Shown here in pieces: positions 49,244 through 58,340 of a stretch of 64,000 nt of DNA (within the stretch, counting starts at the first letter, position 1; each line of letters opens with the position of its first letter). Origin of the DNA: Streptococcus sanguinis (GTDB taxonomy: Bacteria; Bacillota; Bacilli; Lactobacillales; Streptococcaceae); NCBI RefSeq assembly GCF_900635155.1, contig NZ_LR134002.1:1550001-1614000 (forward strand), in the 5' to 3' direction. The notes below the pieces were generated by a model. The model had not been told where the DNA came from and ran no database searches. It saw nothing but the letters and a program-made list of their open reading frames with translations. The translations under genes were made by a program, and so were the position numbers.

Positions 49244-50668
49244 TTATTTCACATCAAACACGATGGATTTCACTTGTGTCATCGCTTCAATACTGTAACG
49301 AATCCCTTGCACTCCGGCTCCAGACCCCTTAAGACCAAGGAATGGGAAGTTATCTGGACCACGCTGGGTCTTATTATTGATGTGTACAGTACCCACTTCC
49401 AGTTTTTCAGCAATTTCAAATGCTTTCGGGAAATCATTTGTAAAGACTGAAGATTGAAGACCAAATTCTGACTGGTTACAGATCTGGATAGCCTCTTCAA
49501 CGGAAGTCACACGAATAATCGGAAGAACAGGACCAAATGGTTCTTCCCAAGCTACTTTCATATCTAGTGTCACATGATCAAACAAGGCAGGCCAGATGAG
49601 ATTTGCTTCACGTTTGATTTCTGTCAAGGCTGACGCTCCTTTTTCTTGAGCATCTTCAATCAAGCCCCAGATGAAATCTGCTGATGCATGATCAATGACT
49701 GGTGTGATATCCGCATTATCAAAGGGATCACCAACCGTCAGTTTCTCTACCTCTGCCTGAAGTAGCGTCGCTAATTTATCTGCTACGCTCTCCATAACAA
49801 TGACACGTTTAATAGCCGTACAGCGCTGGCCGGAATAACTGTATGCCCCACCAACAATCTGCTTAGCTGCATGCTCCAAGTCAGCATCTTCTAGCACGAC
49901 TGCAGCATCCTTACCACCCAATTCAAGCATTATTGGACGCATACCAGCCAACTTACCAATGCGCTCACCGATTGGAGTGGAACCCGTAAAGTTAATGTAG
50001 TTTACTTCCTTATGCTCAATGATGTAGTCTCCGATTTCTGAACCACGGCCTGTGATGGTATTGAAAACACCAGCAGGCAGACCTGCCTCAGCAAAAGCCT
50101 GAGCCAAGAGCAAACCAGAGATTGAACCTTGAGTAGGTGGCTTAAACATCACAACATTTCCGCCGATAAGGGCAGGAGCAATTTTCGAAGCTGACAGATT
50201 AACTGGGTAGTTAAATGGTGCAATGGCCAGTACAACTCCTACAGGCTCACGACGGACCACAGCTAGTTTTTTCTTGCTGGCAGCTTCAAAGCCACCGCCT
50301 TCCATAACCTGACCGTGGATACGAATCCCCTCTTCAGCCGCATAGCGAATCAGGTCTGCTGTCCGGACTACCTCTCCGACTGCCGCTTTGATCCCCTTGG
50401 CAACTTCTTTAGCAAGGATTTCACCAATCTTCTCCTGATCACGCTCCAAAATATCCGCAACCTTGTGCAAATAAGCTGCACGTTCAACTGCTGAAAGAGC
50501 TCTCCAAGCTGGCAAAGCTGCACGAGCGCTCGCCATAGCATAGTCTACCTCTGCCTGAGTCATGGCAGGAACTGTTCCTAAAATCTCATTATTGATAGGA
50601 GATGAGATGGTAATTTCATTTTCAGAAACTTTCCACTCTCCATTTATATAGTTTTTATATTGTGTCAC
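49244..50668 (-). CDS. gapN: Non-phosphorylating NADP-dependent glyceraldehyde-3-phosphate dehydrogenase
   Basis: 474 aa, ALDH superfamily, very close to S. mutans GapN from memory. Catalytic Cys in SGQRCTAIKRV (about residue 283) and Glu in LELGGKDAAVV. It oxidises glyceraldehyde-3-phosphate to 3-phosphoglycerate and is a main NADPH source in streptococci, which lack a complete oxidative pentose route. The start is GTG with GGAGGGG upstream. Confidence 0.95.
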   Translation of the reverse strand: MTQYKNYINGEWKVSENEITISSPINNEILGTVPAMTQAEVDYAMASARAALPAWRALSAVERAAYLHKVADILERDQEKIGEILAKEVAKGIKAAVGEVVRTADLIRYAAEEGIRIHGQVMEGGGFEAASKKKLAVVRREPVGVVLAIAPFNYPVNLSASKIAPALIGGNVVMFKPPTQGSISGLLLAQAFAEAGLPAGVFNTITGRGSEIGDYIIEHKEVNYINFTGSTPIGERIGKLAGMRPIMLELGGKDAAVVLEDADLEHAAKQIVGGAYSYSGQRCTAIKRVIVMESVADKLATLLQAEVEKLTVGDPFDNADITPVIDHASADFIWGLIEDAQEKGASALTEIKREANLIWPALFDHVTLDMKVAWEEPFGPVLPIIRVTSVEEAIQICNQSEFGLQSSVFTNDFPKAFEIAEKLEVGTVHINNKTQRGPDNFPFLGLKGSGAGVQGIRYSIEAMTQVKSIVFDVK

Positions 50669-50697
50669 GTGTCCCCTCCAAAATTTTATTAAATATT

Positions 50698-50725
50698 ATT
50701 TTACCAAATTTTCTGAAAATTTCAA
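50698..50725 (-). promoter_or_regulatory. Promoter of gapN
   Basis: Minus strand -35 TTGAAA (50720-50725), 16-bp spacer, -10 TAAAAT (50698-50703). Confidence 0.5.
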
Positions 50726-50861
50726 CCAAAAGCTATAAATTTAAAGAATTTTTTCACAATTAAGATAGATTATCTAAGTTTGTTCATATTATATCTGATT
50801 ATTTCTATTTTCTTTGATTTCAACTTTCTGAACAAATTTCACTATGTCTTTGAAGAAAACT

Positions 50862-50891
50862 AAAAAAGACCAGGAAAATTTTCCTGATCTT
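50862..50891 (-). terminator. Terminator of ptsHI
   Basis: Minus strand AAGATCAGGAAAA and TTTTCCTGGTCTT form a 13-position stem followed by TTTT, 11 bp past the ptsI stop. Confidence 0.8.
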
Positions 50892-50902
50892 AATTTTTCA
50901 GA

Positions 50903-52636
50903 TTAATCAAAGTCAAGATACTCTTTTTCAAGCTCAAGAACTTCTTCCATCGTTGCACATTCAGTCAATGCACGCTGAGCCAATTCTTGCATCTTCTTCG
51001 TATCCAGCTTCTTCATGAGGCTACGAGTCCGAAGGACAGAAGTCGCACTCATAGAGAATTCATCCAAGCCCATACCTACGAGCAATGGCACCGCTGTTTG
51101 GTCGCCGGCCATTTCTCCACACATACCTGCCCACTTGCCTTCAGCATGAGCTGCCTTGATAACATTGTTGATCAAGCGAAGGATAGATGGGTTGTAAGGT
51201 TGATAGAGGTAAGAAACTTGCTCATTCATCCGGTCAGCTGCCATAGTGTACTGGATCAAGTCGTTGGTACCGATTGAGAAGAAGTCTACTTCCTTGGCAA
51301 ATTGATCCGCCAACATAGCTGCTGCTGGGATTTCAATCATGATACCCACTTGGATATTGTCTGCTACTGCAACGCCTTCAGCCTGTAACTTAGCTTTTTC
51401 TTCGTCATAAACCGCTTTAGCTTTGCGGAATTCTGTCAGAAGGGCTACCATTGGGAACATGATGCGCAATTGTCCATGTACAGAAGCACGCAAGAGAGCG
51501 CGGATTTGTGTACGAAACATAGCATCGCCAGTTTCAGAGATGGAGATACGCAAAGCACGGAAACCGAGGAACGGGTTCATTTCATGTGGCATATCGAAGT
51601 AAGGAAGCTCCTTATCTCCACCGATATCCATGGTCCGAACAACCACTGGTTTTCCATTCATGCCTTCAAGCACAGCCTTGTATGCTTCATACTGCTCATC
51701 TTCTGTCGGGAAGTCTTGAGAATCCATGTAAAGGAACTCAGTCCGGTAAAGACCAACTGCTTCTGCACCGTTAGCATTGACACCTTCAACGTCTTTTGGC
51801 GTACCGATATTGGCTGCCAATTCGAAGTGCTTGCCATCTGCAGTCACAGTCTGAGCATCCTTAAGCAATTCCCATTCAGCTTTTTGCTTAGCATAAGCCT
51901 CACCAGCTGCCTTGAATGCTACGATTTGATCTTCAGTTGGGTTGATAATCACTTCACCAGTGATACCGTTAGCTGCAATCACATCGCCGTCTTTTACAAG
52001 TTCAGTAATGTTATTAGTTCCCAATACTGCTGCGATTTCAAGCGTACGCGCCATGATAGCAGAGTGGCTTGTCCGGCCGCCGATATTGGTTACAAAAGCT
52101 TTAACAAATTTCTTATCCAGCTGTGCAGTATCAGAAGGAGTCAAGTCATGAGCAATGACAACTGATTCTTCATTGATAGACGCTGGGTTTGGCAATTTCT
52201 TGCCCAAAAGGTTAGCAAGAACACGTTTTGTCACGTCGCGGATATCTGCCGCACGCTCTTGCATATATGGATTGTCGTCCATGTTTTCAAAGAGAGTGAT
52301 AAACATGTCCGTTACTTCTTTCAGACCAGCTTCTGCATTGGTCTTTTTCGCACGGATTGTTTCTTTGATTTGCCCAACCATTTCAGGGTCAGCAAGTACC
52401 ATTAAGTGAGCGTCAAATACCTGAGCGGCTTCCTCACCAAGGCTATCTACTGCTTTCTCACGGATAACAGAAAGCTCGTTCTGTGAAGCTTCAAGAGCTG
52501 CATCCAAACGAGCCTCTTCTGCATTCGTATCTTCGACTGAAACAGTCTCAAATGATAAATCCGGTTGAACTAATAGATATGCCTTAGCAACGGCAACACC
52601 GTCAGATGCTGCAATTCCTTTAAGCATTTCTGTCAT
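50903..52636 (-). CDS. ptsI: PTS enzyme I (phosphoenolpyruvate-protein phosphotransferase)
   Basis: 577 aa. It takes phosphate from PEP and passes it to HPr. Active His in [17 protein letters not shown]-site blocks [11 protein letters not shown] and [19 protein letters not shown]. The frame runs 35 codons upstream through the end of ptsH, but [19 protein letters not shown] is the family start; it lies 1 bp after the ptsH stop. Normal length. Confidence 0.97.
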   Translation of the reverse strand: MTEMLKGIAASDGVAVAKAYLLVQPDLSFETVSVEDTNAEEARLDAALEASQNELSVIREKAVDSLGEEAAQVFDAHLMVLADPEMVGQIKETIRAKKTNAEAGLKEVTDMFITLFENMDDNPYMQERAADIRDVTKRVLANLLGKKLPNPASINEESVVIAHDLTPSDTAQLDKKFVKAFVTNIGGRTSHSAIMARTLEIAAVLGTNNITELVKDGDVIAANGITGEVIINPTEDQIVAFKAAGEAYAKQKAEWELLKDAQTVTADGKHFELAANIGTPKDVEGVNANGAEAVGLYRTEFLYMDSQDFPTEDEQYEAYKAVLEGMNGKPVVVRTMDIGGDKELPYFDMPHEMNPFLGFRALRISISETGDAMFRTQIRALLRASVHGQLRIMFPMVALLTEFRKAKAVYDEEKAKLQAEGVAVADNIQVGIMIEIPAAAMLADQFAKEVDFFSIGTNDLIQYTMAADRMNEQVSYLYQPYNPSILRLINNVIKAAHAEGKWAGMCGEMAGDQTAVPLLVGMGLDEFSMSATSVLRTRSLMKKLDTKKMQELAQRALTECATMEEVLELEKEYLDFD

Positions 52637-52637
52637 A

Positions 52638-52901
52638 TTAAGCCAATCCTTCTTTTTCCATTGTTTCAGAGATTGCAGCGATAGCATCGTCTGCATCTGC
52701 ACCTTCAGCTGAGATCTTAACATCAGCTCCTTGGCCAACACCGAGACTCATAACACCCATGATAGATTTCAAGTTTACTGATTTACCTTTGTATTCAAGT
52801 GTGATGTCTGAAGCGAATTTGCTAGCAGTTTGAACCAACAAAGTTGCTGGACGTGCGTGAATACCTGTTTCTGCTACAATGTGGAAATCTTTAGAAGCCA
52901 T
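52638..52901 (-). CDS. ptsH: PTS phosphocarrier protein HPr
   Basis: 87 aa. His 15 ([10 protein letters not shown]) is phosphorylated by enzyme I. Ser 46 ([12 protein letters not shown]) is the HPr kinase site, and HPr-Ser-P is the CcpA co-repressor. This connects to the cre site found before glgB. AAGGAGAG precedes the ATG. Confidence 0.97.
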   Translation of the reverse strand: MASKDFHIVAETGIHARPATLLVQTASKFASDITLEYKGKSVNLKSIMGVMSLGVGQGADVKISAEGADADDAIAAISETMEKEGLA

Positions 52902-52962
52902 AGTTAGACTCTCCTTTTAAATAATTCTTTTTGAGTTATTGTGATAACCCTTACAAGTTGAT

Positions 52963-52991
52963 ATTATATCACCTTTTGAAATCTTTTTCAA
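52963..52991 (-). promoter_or_regulatory. Promoter of ptsHI
   Basis: Minus strand -35 TTGAAA (52986-52991), 17-bp spacer, consensus -10 TATAAT (52963-52968). A short inverted repeat GTTAT-TGTG-ATAAC (52936-52949) lies in the leader. Confidence 0.8.
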
Positions 52992-53340
52992 GAATTTTAT
53001 AGCCCGCTTACAAAATATTTCTTAGGAAATGAAAACTCCTCTTATTATATTGAAGGTGGAATTTCCAAGCTAAAGCCCACATCTTTCAGCTTTTATTCAA
53101 AAATTTCTTCCAGCAAGTTTTCAATCATAAATTTCTTATTTTTATAGTAATTAATTTCCATAAAATAAGAATATAAACTCCTCCCTCCACTCCTCCTAGT
53201 GATTCCCTAAATTCTGTAACACAAGATATTGGATTTTGGTTTTTGGGAGGAAAAGCTATCAGTCATTTATATAAAGTTTTAAGACTTGTTTAAGCTTTGT
53301 CCTATCAGCATTTGGTCTCTTTTCTGCAATTTTTCACTTC
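52992..53340. other. Intergenic stretch between the ptsH and nrdH promoters, no supported gene
   Basis: AT-rich. A 22-codon minus-strand frame (about 53094-53159) follows GGAGGAG, but at a spacing of about 16 nt, too far for a normal start. No terminator or structured RNA was recognised. Confidence 0.5.
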
Positions 53341-53358
53341 TTTTCATCTTTTATATAA

Positions 53359-53374
53359 ACACTATATATTGTAT
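53359..53374 (+). promoter_or_regulatory. NrdR box 1
   Basis: ACACTATATATTGTAT matches the NrdR box pattern acaCwAtATaTwGtgt at 15 of 16 positions. NrdR represses ribonucleotide reductase genes when dATP is high. Confidence 0.75.
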
Positions 53375-53400
53375 TGTAATCTATCCTATAACAAAATATC

Positions 53401-53416
53401 ACACAATATTTAGTTC
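53401..53416 (+). promoter_or_regulatory. NrdR box 2
   Basis: ACACAATATTTAGTTC keeps the core of the NrdR box (three mismatches). It begins 42 bp after box 1, about four helical turns, and lies just upstream of the -35. Confidence 0.7.
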
Positions 53417-53423
53417 AAAACTA

Positions 53424-53452
53424 TTGACATTCTATTTGCTTTTAGATATACT
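53424..53452 (+). promoter_or_regulatory. Promoter of the nrd operon
   Basis: -35 TTGACA (53424-53429), 17-bp spacer, -10 TATACT (53447-53452). Confidence 0.85.
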
Positions 53453-53501
53453 AGGTTCGTATTTATTTTAAAGAAAAAAAGAAAGTTTAGAGGAATCTTT
53501 A

Positions 53502-53720
53502 ATGGTAACTATTTACTCAAAAAACAACTGCGTTCAGTGCAAAATGACCAAGCGCTTCTTAGATACTAATCATGTAGAATATCGCGAAATCAATTTGGAC
53601 GAGCAGCCAGAATTTATTGACCATGTCAAAGATCTTGGTTTCAATGCTGCTCCTGTGATTCAGACAGCAACTGAGGCATTTTCTGGTTTCCAACCTGGTA
53701 AATTGAAAAAACTGTCTTAA
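53502..53720 (+). CDS. nrdH: NrdH glutaredoxin-like electron donor
   Basis: 72 aa, glutaredoxin fold with the redox pair Cys 10/Cys 13 (NNCVQCKMTKRFL) and the GFNAAPVIQT cis-Pro region. It reduces the class Ib enzyme NrdE and is itself reduced by thioredoxin reductase. First gene of the nrd operon. A terminator-like hairpin separates it from nrdE. Confidence 0.96.
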   Translation: MVTIYSKNNCVQCKMTKRFLDTNHVEYREINLDEQPEFIDHVKDLGFNAAPVIQTATEAFSGFQPGKLKKLS

Positions 53721-53793
53721 TGTAGTTTATTTTGAGGGCAGCGCGCCTTGATCGGGAGATAAACTAAAAGACAGATTATCAGGGCAAACTGCA

Positions 53794-53820
53794 GCTCCTA
53801 TGCTCATAGGAGCCGTTTCT
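53794..53820 (+). terminator. Terminator-like hairpin between nrdH and nrdE
   Basis: GCTCCTAT-GCTC-ATAGGAGC followed by CGTTTCTTTT. A second small hairpin, GCGGAA-CTTT-TTCCGC (53829-53844), lies just before nrdE. Probably a partial terminator or attenuator. Confidence 0.6.
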
Positions 53821-53880
53821 TTTGTAAGGCGGAACTTTTTCCGCTAGCTAATTATCTTATTTATATAGAAAAGGGAAAAC

Positions 53881-56040
53881 ATGGGACTCAAACATTTAGA
53901 GGATGTGACATACTTCCGACTCAACAACGAAATCAACCGTCCGATTAACGGACAGATTATGCTCCATAAGGACAAAGAAGCTCTGGAGGCTTTCTTTAAG
54001 GAAAATGTTGAGCCGAACACTAAGCAATTTTCTTCTATTACAGAAAAGATTGAATATTTAATAGAAGAAAACTATTTGGAGAAGGAATTTATCCAGCTCT
54101 ACTCTCCGGAATACATCGAGGAGCTGACTGCTTTTATCCATGCGCAAGATTTCAAGTTTAAATCTTTCATGGCTGCTTATAAGTTCTACAACCAGTATGC
54201 ATTGAAGACCAACGATGGTGAATACTATCTGGAAAGCATGGAAGATCGGGTACTCTTTAACGCCCTCTACTTTGCCAACGGAGATGAAGCCATTGCCAAG
54301 GATATTGCTAATGAAATCATCCACCAGCGCTATCAGCCGGCTACACCAAGCTTCCTCAACGCTGGTCGGGCTCGTCGCGGTGAATTGGTTTCCTGCTTCC
54401 TCATCCAAGTAACAGATGATATGAACTCTATCGGCCGCTCCATCAACTCTGCCCTGCAATTGTCTCGTATCGGAGGCGGGGTCGGTATTTCCCTCAGCAA
54501 TCTGCGGGAAGCTGGAGCACCTATCAAGGGTTATGAAGGAGCTGCGTCTGGCGTTGTGCCTGTTATGAAACTCTTTGAGGACAGTTTCTCCTATTCTAAC
54601 CAGCTAGGCCAACGTCAGGGAGCTGGGGTTGTTTACCTCAATGTCTTCCATCCAGATATCATCGCCTTCCTTTCTACTAAGAAAGAAAATGCTGACGAAA
54701 AAGTTCGGGTTAAAACCCTCTCACTTGGTGTCGTGATTCCGGATAAGTTCTACGAATTGGCGCGCAAGAATGAAGAAATGTACCTCTTCAGCCCATATTC
54801 TGTTGAACGCGAGTATGGAGTGCCATTTGCCTACCTTGACATCACTGAAAAATACGATGAATTGGTCGCTAATCCAAATATCACTAAGACCAAGATCAAG
54901 GCCCGTGATTTGGAAACAGAAATTTCCAAACTCCAACAAGAATCCGGCTATCCTTATGTCGTAAACATTGATACAGCTAACCGTTCAAATCCAATCGACG
55001 GTAAAATCATCATGAGTAACCTTTGCTCTGAAATCCTGCAGGTACAAGAGCCTAGCCTTTTGAATGATGCGCAAGAGTATCTTCACCTAGGAACAGATGT
55101 GTCATGTAACTTAGGCTCTACCAACGTTGTCAACATGATGACATCGCCTGACTTTGGAAAATCCATCCGGACTATGACACGCGCCCTGACCTTTGTCACA
55201 GACAGTTCACACATCACTGCTGTACCATCTATCGACAATGGTAACAGTCTGGCTCATACCTTTGGTCTGGGAGCTATGGGACTACACAGCTATTTGGCTC
55301 AACAATTGATCGACTATGGATCAGCAGAAGCTGTAGAGTTCACAAGCATCTACTTTATGCTCATGAACTACTGGACCTTAGTTGAGTCTAACAATATCGC
55401 TCGCGAGCGTGGTGTGACCTTCCATAACTTTGAAAAATCTGACTATGCTAACGGCACTTACTTTGACAAATACCTGACAGGTGAATTTGTACCTAAGTCT
55501 GACCGTGTCAAAGAACTCTTCGCTGGCATCTTTATCCCGTCTGCAGAAGATTGGGCAGAGTTGCGCGACAAGGTCAAGGCTGATGGTCTCTACCACCAAA
55601 ATCGCCTAGCCGTTGCGCCAAATGGCTCTATCAGCTACATCAATGACGTTTCTGCTTCAATTCATCCAATCACTCAGCGGATCGAAGAACGTCAGGAAAA
55701 GAAAATCGGTAAAATCTACTATCCTGCTGCTGGTCTGTCAACTGAGACTATCCCTTACTACACCAGTGCCTATGACATGGACATGCGCAAGGTTATCGAT
55801 GTCTATGCAGCCGCAACTGAGCATGTGGACCAAGGTCTTTCCCTGACTCTCTTTATGCGCAGCGATATTCCTAAAGGCCTCTACGAATGGAAAAAAGAAA
55901 GCAAGCAAACAACCCGCGACCTTTCTATCCTGCGTAACTACGCCTTCAACAAGGGTATCAAGTCCATCTACTACGTCCGCACCTTCACTGACGATGGCGG
56001 CGAAGTAGGCGCTAACCATTGCGAAAGCTGTGTCATCTAA
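53881..56040 (+). CDS. nrdE: Class Ib ribonucleotide reductase, large subunit NrdE
   Basis: 719 aa. It reduces ribonucleoside diphosphates using a radical passed from NrdF. Substrate-site Cys in LVSCFLIQVTD, radical-site region SNLCSEILQ, and the C-terminal swinging pair CESC in GANHCESCVI. The short N-terminus without an ATP cone for activity control is typical of class Ib. The ATG has AAGGGAAA upstream. Confidence 0.97.
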   Translation: MGLKHLEDVTYFRLNNEINRPINGQIMLHKDKEALEAFFKENVEPNTKQFSSITEKIEYLIEENYLEKEFIQLYSPEYIEELTAFIHAQDFKFKSFMAAYKFYNQYALKTNDGEYYLESMEDRVLFNALYFANGDEAIAKDIANEIIHQRYQPATPSFLNAGRARRGELVSCFLIQVTDDMNSIGRSINSALQLSRIGGGVGISLSNLREAGAPIKGYEGAASGVVPVMKLFEDSFSYSNQLGQRQGAGVVYLNVFHPDIIAFLSTKKENADEKVRVKTLSLGVVIPDKFYELARKNEEMYLFSPYSVEREYGVPFAYLDITEKYDELVANPNITKTKIKARDLETEISKLQQESGYPYVVNIDTANRSNPIDGKIIMSNLCSEILQVQEPSLLNDAQEYLHLGTDVSCNLGSTNVVNMMTSPDFGKSIRTMTRALTFVTDSSHITAVPSIDNGNSLAHTFGLGAMGLHSYLAQQLIDYGSAEAVEFTSIYFMLMNYWTLVESNNIARERGVTFHNFEKSDYANGTYFDKYLTGEFVPKSDRVKELFAGIFIPSAEDWAELRDKVKADGLYHQNRLAVAPNGSISYINDVSASIHPITQRIEERQEKKIGKIYYPAAGLSTETIPYYTSAYDMDMRKVIDVYAAATEHVDQGLSLTLFMRSDIPKGLYEWKKESKQTTRDLSILRNYAFNKGIKSIYYVRTFTDDGGEVGANHCESCVI

Positions 56041-56075
56041 CAAGAGATTTTAGAAAAAGAAAAGGAAATTCGACC

Positions 56076-56186
56076 ACGTCACAATTTTACTTTCCTCATC
56101 ATGGACAGGAAGGTAAAATCGTGGAATATTGGCACAGTATCCAAGAAGTGATAGCTGATACCACATCAGGTCGTACCATCTACTAA
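56076..56186 (+). CDS. Candidate small protein between nrdE and nrdF (nrdK-like), start codon ACG
   Basis: A 36-codon frame, read from ACG at 56076-56078, gives MSQFYFPHHGQEGKIVEYWH then SIQEVIADTTSGRTIY. AAAAGGAAA (56060-56068) is placed as for a normal ribosome-binding site, but the codon where ATG is expected is ACG. Its stop lies 10 bp before the nrdF ATG, with the nrdF ribosome-binding site between. I recall a gene called nrdK reported between nrdE and nrdF in S. sanguinis; I cannot compare sequences here. It may use ACG, start at GTG 56121 (21 aa), or be inactivated. Confidence 0.4.
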   Translation, partial: TSQFYFPHHGQEGKIVEYWHSIQEVIADTTSGRTIY

Positions 56187-56196
56187 AGGAGAAAGA

Positions 56197-57156
56197 ATGC
56201 AAACTTACTACAAAGCCATTAACTGGAACGCTATCGAAGATGTTATCGATAAGTCCACTTGGGAAAAACTGACTGAGCAATTCTGGCTGGATACGCGGAT
56301 TCCCCTATCCAATGACCTGGATGACTGGAGAAAGCTGTCTCACAAGGAAAAAGACCTGGTCGGCAAGGTCTTCGGTGGCCTGACCCTGCTGGATACCCTC
56401 CAGTCTGAGTCTGGTGTGGATGCCCTGCGCAAGGATGTTCGAACAGCCCACGAAGAAGCAGTTTTCAACAACATCCAATTCATGGAGTCCGTTCATGCCA
56501 AATCCTACTCTTCTATCTTTTCTACGCTCAACACCAAGTCAGAAATTGATGAAATCTTTGCCTGGACCAACACCAATCCATACCTGCAAAAGAAAGCAGA
56601 GATTATCAACGAAATTTACCTGAACGGTACAGCTCTGGAAAAGAAAATAGCCAGCGTTTTCTTGGAAACCTTCCTTTTCTACTCTGGTTTCTTCACTCCG
56701 CTCTACTATCTGGGTAATAACAAACTGGCCAACGTTGCTGAGATTATCAAGCTGATTATCCGTGACGAGTCTGTCCATGGAACCTATATCGGCTACAAGT
56801 TCCAGCTAGCTTTTAACGAGCTGCCAGAAGACGAGCAGAACAAACTCAAAGAATGGATGTACGACCTGCTCTACACCCTCTATGAAAATGAAGAAGGCTA
56901 CACTGAAAGCCTGTATGACACAGTCGGCTGGACCGAAGAGGTCAAAACCTTCCTGCGCTACAATGCCAACAAGGCTCTGATGAATCTAGGGCAAGATCCT
57001 CTCTTCCCAGACTCAGCGGACGATGTCAATCCTATCGTCATGAACGGTATCTCAACCGGTACTTCCAACCATGACTTCTTCTCCCAAGTAGGTAACGGCT
57101 ACCTGTTAGGCGAAGTTGAAGCCATGCAGGATGACGACTATAATTACGGTTTATAA
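56197..57156 (+). CDS. nrdF: Class Ib ribonucleotide reductase, small subunit NrdF
   Basis: 319 aa, ferritin-like radical subunit. Metal ligands lie in NIQFMESVHAKSYSSIF and KLIIRDESVHGTYIGYKF. Class Ib enzymes use a manganese or iron cofactor assembled with NrdI flavodoxin; no nrdI is in this operon. AAAGGAG precedes the ATG. A strong terminator follows. Confidence 0.97.
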   Translation: MQTYYKAINWNAIEDVIDKSTWEKLTEQFWLDTRIPLSNDLDDWRKLSHKEKDLVGKVFGGLTLLDTLQSESGVDALRKDVRTAHEEAVFNNIQFMESVHAKSYSSIFSTLNTKSEIDEIFAWTNTNPYLQKKAEIINEIYLNGTALEKKIASVFLETFLFYSGFFTPLYYLGNNKLANVAEIIKLIIRDESVHGTYIGYKFQLAFNELPEDEQNKLKEWMYDLLYTLYENEEGYTESLYDTVGWTEEVKTFLRYNANKALMNLGQDPLFPDSADDVNPIVMNGISTGTSNHDFFSQVGNGYLLGEVEAMQDDDYNYGL

Positions 57157-57163
57157 GACAAAG

Positions 57164-57199
57164 AACCCCTCTTTCCAAAATACGGAAAGAGGGGTTTTG
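57164..57199 (+). terminator. Terminator of the nrd operon
   Basis: Perfect 13-bp stem AACCCCTCTTTCC / GGAAAGAGGGGTT with a 7-nt loop, followed by TTT. Confidence 0.9.
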
Positions 57200-57262
57200 T
57201 AATCTAAACTAGAAAGGTCAACAAGTAAGCGTCATCTAGCTTTTCTGATTTTCTCAAAAGAA

Positions 57263-58150
57263 TTAGCAATACACATTCAAGTGAGATGGCAAGACACGAA
57301 TCGTCACTGGCAGTTGGTCGCCCTCATCTCCGTCAACGTTGACGCTGAGCTCTGCGTTTGCATCAGCCAACTCAACTGTGATTTCCTTGAAGGTCAGATA
57401 CTCGATATTATCACTTTCTTCACCATTACCCGAAATCAAATCCGGCACAGAAACCAAGGTGTCCAAGAGATTTTTATCCTTAAGATACAAAAGATGGAGC
57501 AAGCCGTCATTAACAGTGGCTTCAGGGAGAATACTCTCGAAACCTCCGATTGAGTTGGTAGAGCCAATCAAGAGTGTACTGCTCTTTATCGTACGCTCTT
57601 CTCCATCAATCTTTAAGTGAAACTCGTAAAAACTAGTATCCATTAACTGCTTGAAGCCAGAGATAAAGTAGGCAAACTTGCCCCACTTGGTCTTGTCTTC
57701 AGAATCTACATTGTTGATCGACTCAGGAATAGTTCCAATGGCAACCACATTCATAAAGTACTGGTCATTAATCTTGCCGATATCAAGCGGCTTGACTTTG
57801 TTGATATCCAGATTCTGGATGGCTTCTTCAGCGTCCAAGGGAATGCTGAGAGCACGCGCCAAGTCATTGACCGTACCAAGTGGAAAGAAGCCAAAAGTCG
57901 GACGATAGTCTAGTTCAGCCAGACCGCTGATTCCTTCATTGACTGTTCCATCGCCACCCATGACAAAGACGCTATCATAATGGTCTTCTGCGGCTTGCTT
58001 AGCAAAAGCTGCTGCGTCTCCGCCTTTTTCAGTATGCTTAACCACTACCTCATTGAAACATTCTGCCAGCTTTTCTCTTGCCAAGTCTTCATAGGACTTG
58101 GCTTTTTCGCCTCCCGAGCTAGGGTTGACAATTAATAGGACTTTAGACAT
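57263..58150 (-). CDS. Diacylglycerol/lipid kinase (YegS/DgkB family)
   Basis: 295 aa from ATG 58148-58150 with GAGG upstream (a 10-codon extension is rejected). The catalytic fold starts KVLLIVNPSSGGEKA and has the nucleotide loop VMGGDGTVNEGISGL. A DgkB-like enzyme would recycle diacylglycerol released by lipoteichoic acid synthesis into phosphatidic acid. The lipid substrate is inferred from the family. Confidence 0.9.
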   Translation of the reverse strand: MSKVLLIVNPSSGGEKAKSYEDLAREKLAECFNEVVVKHTEKGGDAAAFAKQAAEDHYDSVFVMGGDGTVNEGISGLAELDYRPTFGFFPLGTVNDLARALSIPLDAEEAIQNLDINKVKPLDIGKINDQYFMNVVAIGTIPESINNVDSEDKTKWGKFAYFISGFKQLMDTSFYEFHLKIDGEERTIKSSTLLIGSTNSIGGFESILPEATVNDGLLHLLYLKDKNLLDTLVSVPDLISGNGEESDNIEYLTFKEITVELADANAELSVNVDGDEGDQLPVTIRVLPSHLNVYC

Positions 58151-58274
58151 AAGGAAACCTCTTTTCATTTGATAGCTCATTATACCATCTGGAAAACACT
58201 TTCACAAGAATTTGAAACTGCTAGCTTTCGAAAGACCAGAAAAGCAGTTTGGCATTTAAACTCCATTCCACATA

Positions 58275-58317
58275 AAAACACTTCTGCCGTTAGATTGTCA
58301 AGCTAACTTGAGAAGTG
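58275..58317 (-). terminator. Terminator of the XRE/CPBP operon
   Basis: Minus strand: AGCACTTCT pairs with AGAAGTGTT across an inner GTTAG/CTAAC stem, followed by TTTT. It lies 24 bp past the last CPBP stop. Confidence 0.7.
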
Positions 58318-58340
58318 CTGTCTTAAATTTCGTTTTTCTA

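Noticed and set aside
51470..52165. 231-codon open frame on the plus strand
   Set aside because: It is antisense to ptsI, has no ribosome-binding site or recognisable domain, and reflects the codon bias of ptsI.
53094..53159. 22-codon minus-strand frame (MEINYYKNKKF...) as a signalling peptide gene
   Set aside because: The only ribosome-binding-like sequence is about 16 nt from the ATG and there is no partner kinase or transporter gene.
53286..53471. 61-codon hydrophobic plus-strand frame before nrdH
   Set aside because: It spans both NrdR boxes and the nrd promoter. AT-rich sequence gives hydrophobic frames by chance, and no ribosome-binding site is present.
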